A stretch of 64,000 bases of DNA from Onchocerca volvulus (lineage: Eukaryota; Nematoda; Chromadorea; Rhabditida; Onchocercidae), in assembly GCA_000499405.2 (NCBI GenBank), contig HG738140.1, positions 4,424,008 through 4,488,007 of the forward strand, given 5' to 3'. The position numbers and the translations under genes were made by a program. Of the stretch, positions 1 through 12,500 are shown piece by piece. The notes beneath the pieces were generated by a model. That model saw nothing but the letters and a program-made list of their open reading frames with translations, searched no databases and had not been told where the DNA came from. Each line of letters opens with the position of its first letter. Positions within the stretch are counted from its first letter, which is position 1.

Positions 1-140
1 TTCTATGCCCAAACGATACCGTTATGCTCAATCCTACATGCTTGAAAATTCCATCAGTGTGGGAACGTAAAGCATTACCTACTTACAACAATGGTATAAG
101 GTAATCTATATATTTATATGCATATTTTCAAAGGCCGTTA

Positions 141-206
<66 letters not shown>

Positions 207-3058
207 GATATCAAAAGTAGTATCAACTAATATTAATGGTATTAAAAATAGTATCGGCACTAAGTTGACCTTTTAATTATTATATAAATTGACCACTTAG
301 AGTTATCTTTCATTCGGATATCATGATACAATGGATAAGCACTAGAAAAAAGGTAATTACCTTCTAATAAAAGGTCTAAACCATACCTTCTTAAGCACTA
401 GATTTCTATACAGTATTATTGAATTTTCCATTTTTTTATTATATTTTTACCTTCAGACCTTTTATTAGAAGGTATGGTTTAACTTTATTTCGAGATAAAT
501 TCCGAAATCGAACGGTTTTCAGATATGATAGAAGCATTATTTTGGATGGTATAGGCAAAGTTGTTAGCGCAGTAAGCAGTACAAGATATATTAAAATTGA
601 AATAATTCAAGGACCCTGGACAGCTCAAACGGTGTTCGGCTTAAGCAAGAATGTATCAAATGAAGTGAATCTAGCAAAAAAATATCCTGTAGGGACACTG
701 GTAAGTTCAAGATCATCTATAATCTTTGAGCATTGTGAAATTATCGAAAAAAAAATCTAATTTTTCTTTATGTGAAAAGTGAAATATTAAATGTTTTGTA
801 ATACCAGTTCAGATTTTTCAATTTCTCTAATTAAAAACAGTTTCAGTTTTCTTCGGATTGATCAAAGTTAGTTATTGCTCGAATTGTTGAGTGCTCGTTA
901 GTCATTCATCAAACATCATTAATGTTTCATAACTGATTCCCGAAGACTGGTGGATCATACATTTCACTCTCATGTATTCTAGTCGACCAAATCTCATAAA
1001 ATCTCGAACAAAAATTCCGAAATTGATCGCATACCTCTTGAATTATCGAAATCCTGTTGTCAAACAGTTTTCCGAAGTTTAAGAGAGAAGATGCGAATTT
1101 TGAATTGACTCTCAGAGAAATGATATACGTATACGATAAGAAGGAAGACTTGTTGAATTTTATCTTCTTATGCATTTATCTGTTTGCAGGTGAAGATTTT
1201 GGCTCATCGTGCATATAAGGCAGCGCATCCTTGGACAGCTACAAAAGTAGTTTTAGCTGACGATCGTGATGACATATGGGGTGTCGGAGAAACAGGAAGG
1301 ATGGATAGATTGCTTGGAAAACATCAGTGTATGTTAAAATACCATAGTTTTATATGTTATTGTAACATTTATATTAATCTTTTAATATTTTTAGAAATTG
1401 CTGTGGAGTCTGACGGAATTATTCAAATGTTCAATAATTATAAATTGCAGTGGTCAAAGAGGAATGTGCGAACAGCGTTGGGGCTTCAGAAATTACTGAA
1501 ATGAAGTCGTTTAATAGCACTCCAAACCAAAGTTTCAAAACAGAATCGATTAGAGACAGTGCAAGTCCACAACTTATGGTGAAATCAGTTAATAAAGAAA
1601 CAGAAAGAGCTGGAGGGTCTAAAATGAATTTTATCAATACCGAAGCAGAAATAGAAACAAATTCGAATCATTGGAAGTTTTATAATGATATTATTCATGA
1701 TGAGAGAAAAAAAATGCGAGAAGTGGATGAATGTTTACGTGATGGACCTAAGACGTTTCGCCAGATATTCGACAAACTTATCGAAGGGTAATAATTACAT
1801 TGATTTGCGTTGCATTCGTCTTTGTTTAGTGAAGAATTTTTCTCCTGACTGTCATACTTATGTTATGGGCGCAAAAATACATCTTTTTTATATATTATCT
1901 TAATTACTGCGAACATAATTATAGTAATATTAAATGAAGCATTCTGACTACATGATTATTCATTCATATGATGAATATCTGCTATTTGGAAATTAAGCGA
2001 TATCATTAAATTTCGTATTTTGAAAATCTAGACTGTTATTTTTAGTGACACTTTTGCTTATTTCTCCTATATGGTTGATTTTATCGTTATCCATTCCCAT
2101 CTCTACGAAGTAAAAGAAGATCGTGTATGGATAAAAAGTGACACATTTCGTAATGAAATGCTCAAATTTCTTCGCTATGTCAATGAAAAATCCAAGGAAA
2201 ATGTCACCGTAAACATTTTACGTAAATTGATTAATGTAAGCATCTCTTGACTTTTCCAATTTGCGGATTATTTGTATGAGTCAAAAAACAATGTCCTGAA
2301 TTTCAATTGAGTAAGAAAATTAAAAAGAAATTGAAGAATAATTATTGCGAAATTTAAATTTGCGAACAAAAACCCTAGCTAGTTACGTCTTTTTGCACTT
2401 CAAACAGGAAGGAAAAGGAAAATGAGGAGCGCAATAAATTTTTATGTGTGATAAATGATAATTTATAATGATTACAGGCTAATGATGGTGATTTCATGGA
2501 CGAATTCTTGAGGTATACTGAAAATGCAGATGCATTTCTAAAATTTATTGAAGAGCATATGTCACTAATTGAATTAGCCGAAGCATTCGGTGAGCAGTTC
2601 ATCTTTTTAAGAGGCACTTATGTTAGTGATTACAACATTTTCGTGCCTAAATTTCATTTTCCACCGTCCTTTTTTGATCACTGAGAAATTTTCATTTTAT
2701 TATTACTTTGTTGATCTTATTTAGTATATTTGAGCAATATGGTATTTATTGTTTATTCGTGTATTAAACCAAAGAGAAATAAATTGTACTCCATTTTAAA
2801 TTTCTTTTTCAAAAAAAAAATAATTTTTAAAAATACTTTTTCCACAAATTCAATGATTTGCTTTCTGGAAAAAAGTGAAGAATTAGAAAACGAAATCGAG
2901 AGTGTCATTAAAATAGAAGTTAATACGATTATTAGTAGCACAGTTACAAGCTTGAGTACAGTTATTATCACTTGAATAATTTACGGGTATTAATAGTAAC
3001 ATATTCCTACATGTTTTTATCAGATGTGATCAAACTCGTTTTTGATGTTGTTAATTAA
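1..3058 (+). CDS. Unassigned nematode protein, 5'-partial; OB-fold-like then helical (winged-helix-like) layout
   Basis: I do not recognise the family. Seven exons join in one frame: 2-66, 457-700, 1190-1328, 1451-1787, 2046-2235, 2478-2589 and 3024-3058. Together they give 1122 bases, exactly 374 codons with a TAA stop. Splice sites are good (for example the donor gtaagt at 701 and acceptor cttcag at 451-456), and phases agree at every junction. The first exon is open to the window edge, so the start may lie outside, although an ATG occurs at 5. The N-terminal 150 residues alternate hydrophobic and charged stretches compatible with a beta barrel. A Ser/Asn/Glu-rich linker follows, then about 130 residues rich in amphipathic helices. 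The order resembles STN1 or RPA2 (OB fold then winged helices), but this is a weak impression. An alternative ending without the last splice would stop at 2684; the strong donor TTCG/gtgagc at 2590 favours the spliced form. Confidence 0.6.
142..202. repeat. (TA)n microsatellite
   Basis: About 30 uninterrupted AT/TA dinucleotides, inside the first visible intron of the leftmost gene. Confidence 0.95.
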
Positions 3059-6000
3059 AGAAATTGCAATATTATTGTAAACATTTGTTTCATAATATCT
3101 GTATATACTAATATACTGCGTATATTACAGTAATGAATTTTTTTTTCCATTTAGCATAGTATTTCATATCCCTAATATTCAGTTATTTGTTCAGTCAATA
3201 AGTTTTGTTGTCAGTATGATCTCCTTGTATACATTATATCAAGTATAAGATAATGTGCAACTTAACCTTGAAATCCTCATAATTACGTAAACAATTCTCC
3301 GGTCATATTTCTTCAATATCCAAATAAAGTCTTTATAGTTCTCATTTAAATTTGCTCTTCAAAGCAAAACATATGTTATCTTCAGAATTTCATAGCAATA
3401 TCTTTATACCTTTTTGCACGCTGTCTTTCCATTTCATCCTTATTTCTTTAGCATAGAATTCGTATTTATTTTTGGACTAGACACTGATTTTCTTTTTTTC
3501 ATTTCCCAATAAAATTTTAGGCATCTTTTTTTTTCTTTTTTTTTTCATTTCAAATATATTTATTGATACTTATAATATGGGACAGACACAGTGGTTCAAC
3601 TCGAGTTGTTATGTGCTTGGAAACAATAAGTTTATTACTCTGCACCTACGAAAATAAATAAAAAATGTTCAATTCAGTAAAAATTTTGAATATCTGAAAT
3701 AAATCATTACTGGTTAGTTGAATATAATTGATTAGTTGAATTACGAAATTTTAGTAAAATATAAAAGTGATTACTTTGAAAGATAAGGATCGAGTTGGAT
3801 CACTGTGTCTTTTTTCGGAAATTGAGTCTTAAAGTGAAGTTTTAAGTTTTTATGAGATGTCAGGAAAAAATATAAAAGAATATTGACAAAATGAGATGTT
3901 AGTACAAATCGTAAATCAAATGTTAATTTGGTGAATGTTATATATGAAAATATCATCAAATAAAATTATCGTCAAATATTATATTTTGCATAAAAATTAT
4001 CTCGTTTCCAAAATGCAACGTAAAAATGTAAAAGATAAAATTGCAATATCAAATACAAAGCACAACTGCCTTTTCCATTCAGTTATCTTTTATCTAATAA
4101 TTAGATTTTTGCCATGAATTTATCATCGATATTCCTAATATTATTTTAATCAAAGCAATGATAAGTCTTTGTAGAGGCAGATATTGATGTGAGCATGCAT
4201 TTGAAAATAAATAGGGGTCGAACTATTTTAGAAGCTCTTTATACGGATGACAATAATTATCATAATATTTGAAAATTTATTCTAATTTTTAAAAATCTTT
4301 CACTTCCAAAATTTCAATTGAAAAAATAGCGAGTGAGCGGATGATTTTTTAGCATTTCATTAAATTTTAAGCTCTGTCGTTACTTTTTTGTTTGCTACTG
4401 TATTTACTGCTATTATTGATCAAGATTTGCATGATAATAATATCGTAAATGAGAATTATTTCTAAATTTTATTGGAAGTATAATGCGCTCTAAATATTGC
4501 TAAAATGATGAAACAGTTCATCGACTTGTTCTAGTTCAAGGTCAAATTTAATAAAAATCAACTGATCAATGAAGGAATGATTAAGATATCGGACAATTTG
4601 CTTATTTATATAAAAAATTGCTTATTTGACTAATCTTTTCTACTTACAAATGAAACAAAGTTGAGTTACTGGTCTTATAGATTTATCTAAAATGGTTATT
4701 TGAATTGAATTTTGTGATAAATTGATCAACAATGTAATGACAATCATTTTCAGTCAGACATAGAAATATTCCTTCAAATACTATAACAATTAATAGCAAA
4801 CAAAATAATAAAAAGTATGGGACAAAATTAAACTATTTGAAATAAAATAGTTAATAATATCTGTTAAATGACCTCATTAATCAATTCATTTTAAAACTTT
4901 CCTGCAAATATTTTTAGTGTAATAATTCAGAACAGATGTAAATTGACATTAAATTAATCATTACACTGTTGTTTTTGTATTCTTAGACGATAAAATATAT
5001 TTAAAACAATTTTACGCAAAAATCGAATTTTTTGTCAAATTGTTTTTTCAAAATTACTCCAAAATTACTTCATCTTTTTCTTCAAAAAATTATTTTTTAA
5101 GGAATGAAAAAATTATTTTCGAATTATATAAAACCCAAAAAAAATTTTACTGTTAGAGAGAAAGACACATATATTGAGCTAAAAAAAAAAAAAGAAAAAA
5201 AGATTATAAACAATATTTCGTGCACTTTACTAACTGAATTATAAAAGTTCGAATTTTTTTTTTTTTTTTTTTTTTACAATCTATATAAATAAAAATGCAA
5301 AACATTCGTTGTTATCAATCTTGAACCCCCGAAAGTTTCCCTTCGATCTCTTTGAAATTTTAATACAACGTTGCATTCGAATTGTTTTCACATACCTATT
5401 GTGTAGATGTCATATCTGTGATGGATAAAAACTTGATAAAAGCATTTTTTTTTTTTTTTTTGATAATATTTCTCTTTCTCTCTCTCCTGTCCTTCTCCTT
5501 TATCGTTTTTCTATTTGTCTCTTTTTTCTTCCTTTTACTCATTTTCCTTCGTTTACTTTTTTGTTTCGTCCATATTATTCTCTCATTATTCGTGTGAAAA
5601 AGTCAAATAGCGGGAAAATGTTGACGAAATTAAAGGATGCAATTATCGTAAATAAGATTAAAGAGCGCGACTCCTTTAAAACCGAAAAAGAGATTTTCAA
5701 CAAGCCAGAAGGATGAACATGTTTACCGCCAAAATGCTCCGATTCACAGACAAGCAAAGTGAGATCAACCAATCATAAGGCGACATATTATCGATTAGAT
5801 AAGGGATAGAAGCTTCGAAAGGATGTAAAAGGTCAGGATGAAATCACACAGTTCCAAGGCAGCAAGAATGCAAATTCACGGTTAACTTCAATCACAAATC
5901 AATTTCGACGATAATTTAGCGGCAGTAAGAGTCACAGTGCAACGATATAAGCAACAACAGTGATAGAGCGAAAGAAAAAGAATAACAGTCACAAATAGAT

Positions 6001-7091
6001 ATTACAATTTATTTTTCAATACAATTATATTATAACTTCCCTTTTTCGCTTCTTTTTTTTTATTCATTTATTTTCGATACTTTTTTTCTCAAAAATTAGG
6101 AAAAAAATTAACAATTTATAAATTATTGATTCATTTCTAAATAATTAGTTATAGCTATCGTAGTTTCTTGGTGAGAAAAAAAAAAAAAAAAGAAACAGAT
6201 CTAGCAAATATTACGAAGAATTAACGTGAAAATTACGTTAAAAAATCATTAATTTTCAATTTCCCTGCAAAATTAGCTAGCATTGATCGTAATCTCAGAT
6301 AGAGAATCAAATGGAACCAGAAAGAACACAATACATGTCATAATTCTGTCACACGAATGACATATAGTTATTTCATTGTTTTCATAAAATAATTAGGAAT
6401 ATGCCATCTTAAAAGATTTCAATTTTCTTTTCATTTCCATGTAAATCTGATTCAAAATTTCACTAATATGATTTCATAATGTCTTATTTTTCATTTGTTC
6501 TTTTTCTCAATCGTAAGCTTCTAAAATTCTGTGGGAAATAATTGAAAATCTTCTATCTAATAATCTTTTAAGTTTTCTCAAGTACTTGTATTTCTAGAAA
6601 GAATTCCGATACTCTAATACATAAAAAAAAAAAAAAAAAGATAAAAGACTGTAAAATAAAATATCATTGGCATCAGCAATTACATGATGAATAATTACAC
6701 ACTGCAACGTATGAATTTCATTGTAAGGCAGCATTAAAATTGAGCATTCCGCATTATTGGTAAATTGGGATGTTTCATCATTGGTTGTTGATGATTTAAC
6801 AAAAGAATGTTGTGGTGTGGATGGTTGTTTACGTCTGTAGCTCCATATTGTCTTGGAATTCTCAGTTATGTGGAGCAGTTTAATACAAAAATATTTTGTT
6901 TACAGTTATGCTTATTTGACTTAAAACTTTCGAACAGAGATTTATGACTATGCTTATTTGATTTTAAAAATTTCGATTATATGGAACATTTTATGATTAT
7001 GCTTATTTGATTTAAAACTTTTGATTATATCAAATATTTATAGTTCAATTACGTGCGATTGCTGCTTACTGAAGAATAAAAATATATTGAA
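3059..7091. other. Intergenic region, no gene seen
   Basis: Four kilobases of AT-rich DNA between the leftmost gene and ELOF1. It contains homopolymer runs (T near 5250-5275, A near 5180-5192) and a pyrimidine-rich tract at about 5445-5565 that opens a spurious Phe/Leu-rich frame. A less AT-rich patch at 5600-5960 could be regulatory. No open frame resembles a known protein. Confidence 0.6.
6906..7035. repeat. About 45-bp tandem repeat, three degenerate copies
   Basis: The phrase atgcttatttga followed by ttaaaa recurs near 6908, 6952 and 6998, with intervening sequence also similar. It lies immediately upstream of the ELOF1 start, in the likely promoter or 5' UTR region. Confidence 0.7.
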
Positions 7092-7902
7092 ATGGGAAGA
7101 CGTAAAGTGAAACGAAAGCCACCACCAAAATTGAAACCAATCACACCGTTGGAAACACAATTTAATTGTCCCTTCTGCAATCACGAAAGAGTATGCGAAG
7201 TAAAAATGTATGTATTTTCCTTACAGGTTCCAACCCTAAATATTTATTTTGTTGGCGTGAATTAATTTCAAGATTTTGTAAATTCTGGATGTTACTGAGG
7301 TATCAGTATAGAAACAGGACAGCTAAAGTCATTTATATAATGCACATTTTACTGTTTGGAAAAAAGCATTCAAAGCCGTTTTACTATTGAAAAGTATGCA
7401 ATATCTTATTTCAAGATTTGACCACTGAATTTTGATCATAAGTTTCGTCAGTAAATCAATACATCTTTCAAACCTAAGATAAAATTGATTTGGAAGTTTT
7501 ATAGATAGGCTGGCTTTTCAAGAAGGACGGAAAGATAATCAAGTGAGCTAAATGAAGATAATATCTATTGTAAATGATACATTCGAAGGATTATAGTTAA
7601 TGCCAGGATAATAAATCAAACTTTTTATTTATTAAGTTCTTTTATACTCTCATTAAGTATGAAACTTGTTTATTTCAATACTTTTAACAGTGACTACGGC
7701 AAACAATTTAATATTATCAAGCTGTTACAATGCATTTCTTTATCTTTAAAAACTTGTAAGTTGTAGGGATCGTGAACGAAATGTGGGTTTCATCTCATGT
7801 CGAGTATGCCTCGAAGATTTCCAAACAAATATCAATTATCTGTCTGAACCAATTGATGTCTATTCGGATTGGATCGATGCATGCGAGCAAGCAAATCGAT
7901 AA
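7092..7902 (+). CDS. ELOF1: Transcription elongation factor 1 homolog (ELOF1)
   Basis: ELOF1/Elf1 is a small zinc-binding protein that travels with RNA polymerase II and supports elongation and transcription-coupled repair. Two exons, 7092-7207 and 7767-7902, give 83 residues, the usual family length. The protein starts [13 protein letters not shown], the basic N-terminal tail typical of the family. It continues with CPFCNH (Cys26, Cys29) and CRVC (Cys50, Cys53), the four zinc ligands, and then the conserved [17 protein letters not shown] near the C-terminus. The intron interrupts the codon for Met39 (donor AT/gtatgt, acceptor ttgtag). The start is fixed by homology of the MGRRK tail. A candidate AATAAA lies at 7992-7997. 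The gene converges on AGL. Identity is near certain. Confidence 0.97.
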
Positions 7903-9589
7903 AACAAGTGTTTGATATTATTTCGCTGATTTTTTTCTCCTTTCAAATCTTTCGTTTTCTAAATAGCTTCCATTTCTGTCTTCTTAATGGTAATAAATTG
8001 TTTTGCGATTATTGTTTATTTTAGCACAAGTATTATGATTTAGTAATATAATTGAGATGGGTTATTTAATTACCATGTATGTCTGAAGTTATATCCTATT
8101 CGAGACTCATTCTCAGGTGACAGTGCAGTTTACTGTTGCGAGAATAATCATTGTTCTTTTTTTTTTTTTTTTTTTAGAATTTTTTCAAGTGAAAACAGAT
8201 ATGTAATATATTTTTTGCGACACTCCAGGACAGGTTTGTCCTAGACTTCTTTTATTTTTCCAACAGAATTGTTTCATTTCCCAAATAATTCTTCTGTCTT
8301 TCGAGATTTGCTTGAATTGTTTGATTTCTTTCTGGTGGTTACCTAAAGAATGTTAGCTTAATACAATGCCATATAAATGAAGCAACAATTTTGGGGCTTT
8401 TATAATCAAGTAAAACAAATTTTTTTTTTTTTTGAATTTCATTGATTTAAATTCAAATCAAAGGTATACCACCATTCTGTGCTTTTAATTGTTTACAAAA
8501 ATTTTATGCTTGCCCATTTGTCTGTTATCTCGAATATTTCATTTTTTGATATTCATCTTTTCGTATTTAAAATTTGTTGGGGAAAATACTTATTCGGTGT
8601 ATATTTGCTTTATTATTTGTTTCGATTATAAATTCGCATTAAATGCATTTGTTGAACTTGATCATACATTGGGAAATTTATGAATAATGTGATAAAAAAA
8701 TTTGATAAAAATAGCTTCTGTAGAAGCAGATTTACCTTATAGTTTCTAGTAAGCTATGCAATTTATAGTTTCATCTCATTTATTCGCTAGGTTTTTATGT
8801 GACAGTGATACTTAGTTGAGTCTAAATTTCAAAAAGAATTTTTAAACTTTATTGTTATATAGCCAATAATTTTTAGATTTTTGTCTCAAGAAATTAAGGA
8901 TTTCTTCAAATTTATTATGATCTATGTGAATATTTGATACAAATAATTTGGTTATTGACTAAATAATATAAAAAAGAAATTTATTTGAAAAAGTGATCTA
9001 TTAAAATTGGAAAAAGTATTCCGTAGTTGTAAATACGACCATTTTTGGCTGGAAATATCTCAAGAATTTTGTATGATAATGTATTTTTTTTTTTTAATTT
9101 GTTGATAATTACAATAAAGAAATAAATTGCAAAAATGATTGAGCCTGTATGACAGCCTAATATATATATATATATATATGGCACTATGAAGACCTAAGAA
9201 TGGACTAGCAAAATAAAATTCATACAGTATTACGTATTTGATTTATTTTAGAATTCCATAGTTATAGTTCAGAATCACTCAGAATACATAATAATGAAAT
9301 ATTAAATTAAGATAATTTTATCTAAATTATTAAAAAGTTGAAAATTTTTGCCTGAATTTAAAATTCTTGAAATTTCCATTTATCGTCATTTCTTTCGATA
9401 ATCCAAATTTTCATTTCATAATTTTCGAAATTTAGAAAATTTGAATAAGAAAAACTTGACAAAATTTTTTTTTTAAAAAAAAGGATCGAATCTTTCACTG
9501 TAAATTTTTTTTTTTAGATTCATAAGAAAAACTATCAAATACTTTTATAATTTCGGAGAAAAAAAAAAAAAAAAACCTAATTTACATTT
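7903..9589. other. Intergenic region between convergent ELOF1 and AGL
   Basis: AT-rich spacer carrying the ELOF1 3' UTR, T homopolymers (8157-8176, 8420-8432) and a short (TA)n at about 9162-9179. A TTTATT at 9242-9247 reads AATAAA on the minus strand and could end AGL transcripts. No further gene seen. Confidence 0.6.
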
Positions 9590-12500
9590 TCAAAAAAATT
9601 TGTGCAATTCATATAATTCATTGACCGTTTCCAACAAACAACCAATACTCCATGCTTGTGCACCACATGAATGATAACATGAAGTACCATTTGCATTTGT
9701 TAATTCAGGTAATGAAGCCCAGGTTGAGCATTTCAGGTGTTCCCAATAAGCACCCATACGTGATCGTATAAATCGCTTAGCTTTCTCATAAAATTCCATA
9801 TCATTCTTATCATCACTTATCACTTTTGCTATTGCTAATTTTGCTCGATAAAAAAACATTCCCACCCATAACCATTCCTAAAAAAAAAAAATTAGATTAG
9901 TTTCGAAAAAAAAAAAGTGTTTAAATCTGATTTTGAAAAATATTTCAACTTACTTAAATAAAATGTTTTGATTCAAATGTTTAAATTCTTTTCATAAAAA
10001 AAAAAAAAAAAAAGAAGATATCAGTTAAGAATCATGATTATGCTAAAGTAAGATAAGAAAATTTGAATTGTACTCTAGTGTTTCAACTTGGAATTTAAAT
10101 GAAAATTTAATTTTTAAATCCAAGAAAGTTTTAAAGTCAAGAAATCTTAAAAAAAAAAAAAAATTAAGATTAGAAAAAAGGAAAAATTTTAAGATTCATA
10201 TTCTAATAAATGAGAAAACGCACCGGTCCTTGATGATAACTCCAACCTCGAGCTGTCTTCTTATCAGTGCTATCATCATCTTGATTGTAAAATGGACAAT
10301 AATTATAATCACTGCAAAATAATTTGACGAATTTTAATTTATTTTTTAAATATTTTTTTTAATACTTGAATCAAAATTTCAAATGATTTCCTAATATATT
10401 ATATTAGATTATCCTTATCAGCTATGTATTATGTAAGATTATCCTTATCACTTTAATATGCAAATAGGATACAGATCACTATGTGACCTTGATTGGAAGC
10501 CTAGAAAAATTCAATTTACTCATTTGTTAAGTACTTTTATTGAACTTAGCTAATATCACTTACCTTGGATCAAGAGTTTTAATACCCAATGGTCCAAGTA
10601 ATTCCGTTTCTGCAATTTGCAATGCATGCCAAGCTTTTTCGGCATTCATCAATCTTGGAGCCTAAAATAAAAGAAATTTATGGAATAATTTTTTACTGCA
10701 TTTTAAATTTATTAATTTTTTTTGAATTTTATACTCTAAATTTTAATCTTAAATTTCAAAAATTAATATCAAAAATATAATTAAATTTCTAAATAGATTG
10801 TCGAATAAGCTTACCACAGCTAATGTAATCGAGAAATTTGGTCTTAATTGATAATCAGTATAAATTTGCGTGGAACCATACGAATCTTTAATTATTCCAC
10901 GTCTATTCACGTACTCTGATGAATCATCATCAGTTACGTAAAAAAAGCGCTCGAAATTGTTTTTCATAATATCTGCCCATTTTTTCCATGTCCATATTTC
11001 TTTATTTTCTATAAATTTATTCTTCCATAAACTTAATCGTTGATTTGATTTTGGAAAAATGAAGTTCCAAAATTCGTTCAAAATTCCACGTAAAAATAGT
11101 CCAAAGTTCAAAGTTCCACGTAAAAATAGTCCAAAGTTCAAAGTTCCACGTAAAAATAATAAGTCTAGTCTAACAATTTGCTTTAATTTTTTCTCCATAC
11201 TTTGGTTGATATATAATCAAATTTTTAATTATTTAATATAACTAATTCTTGATTTTTAAGCATTAAATGCTTGCGATGCAAGCTATTATCCGAAATATTT
11301 TATAAGCAATTAGTTTTCAAAAATTTCATAAAAGATGTTGAATTTTCATGAAATTTTTTGTTAAAATTATAAAAATTTCAGAAAAAAAAAAAAAAAAACA
11401 AAAAAACAAACCAGTAAAGACGCCTTCATATGGATAAAATTTTTTCTGATACAATTCGTCTAATTTCTCAATTACCGTATAACAAAGGCCTTGTAATTCG
11501 ACAGCAGCACCATCACGAGGTGTTGCTGGCCAACCTTTATTACCTGCTTTCTCGGAACTTCCCATTTTATCCATCCAAGTACCACAATTGTATAAATTAC
11601 CGCCACATATAAAACCCGTATTATGATCAACATATGCTTTTACATGAAAACCTGGAAATAGTTGATATTGCTGATAAAATTATTCTAGATTAAATTTATC
11701 CAATTCAGGCTTTTCTTGCTCTTCTTTATTTCTTTCTAAAAAAACTAAAATTTTGTAAAATTTAGAACTTTATCTTACCCGGTTCCTGCATACAATCATC
11801 AATTGCAGGACCAGCATTACGCTCAACAAATTCTATTCCATTAAAATGTCTCATAAGTGTTTCTTGTATTGTATCAGCAAGGCATTGTTCCTTAAAAAAA
11901 AAAGAGAAAATTCGTTCTAATACTTGTAAAAATATAAATTTCACTTTATTTTTATTTTGACTTTTACTTTTATTTTTCCTATTTTTCACCTATTTTTATT
12001 TGTTTTCATTTTTTATTCTTATTTCGAATTATGTTGAAAATATTTGAAAAATTCATGTTGCAAATATTCCTGAAGTACGAAAAAACAATTACTGCTATGT
12101 TAATTAATCAAATTTTACTAATTAATCATCGGATTAATTTTACTTACAGTTAAATCATGTCCATATATGGTATCATCATGAATGAATATACGAAGTACGG
12201 TATTTTGAAGAATTTCGACACCATTTGGAACAATTTCAATATATTTTACGATAGCATATAACCAAAACCAAACAGCATCACGAGCATTATAACGTGCCCC
12301 ATGTCCACCATCCAAAAGATTTGGTATCATTCCATGTCTCATTGCACCACCATATGATAAAATTAGATTTCTACAAACATTTTTTCAATGATAGGATACA
12401 GTACCGAATAGGTGTTCCATTACAGTACCCAATTAACAATCGTACAGTATCCAATAAATAATCTTCCCTAATTTCTTCAATTCTAGATTTTTAATTTTCA

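Noticed and set aside
1395..1504. Exon-like segment beginning EIAVESDGIIQMFNN in the leftmost gene
   Set aside because: Protein-like to the eye, but joining it to the previous exon gives an immediate stop or runs to a stop at 1504, and it has no internal donor; the 1451 acceptor gives an in-phase gene.
5382..5597. Phe/Leu-rich 71-codon frame resembling a membrane peptide
   Set aside because: It is produced by a pyrimidine-rich low-complexity tract; no splice context or homology.
9590..9877. SCGAQAWS in AGL where human has SCETQAWS, considered as loss of a catalytic Glu
   Set aside because: The Glu more likely to act as base lies earlier in LPELTN and is present; the other position varies between families.
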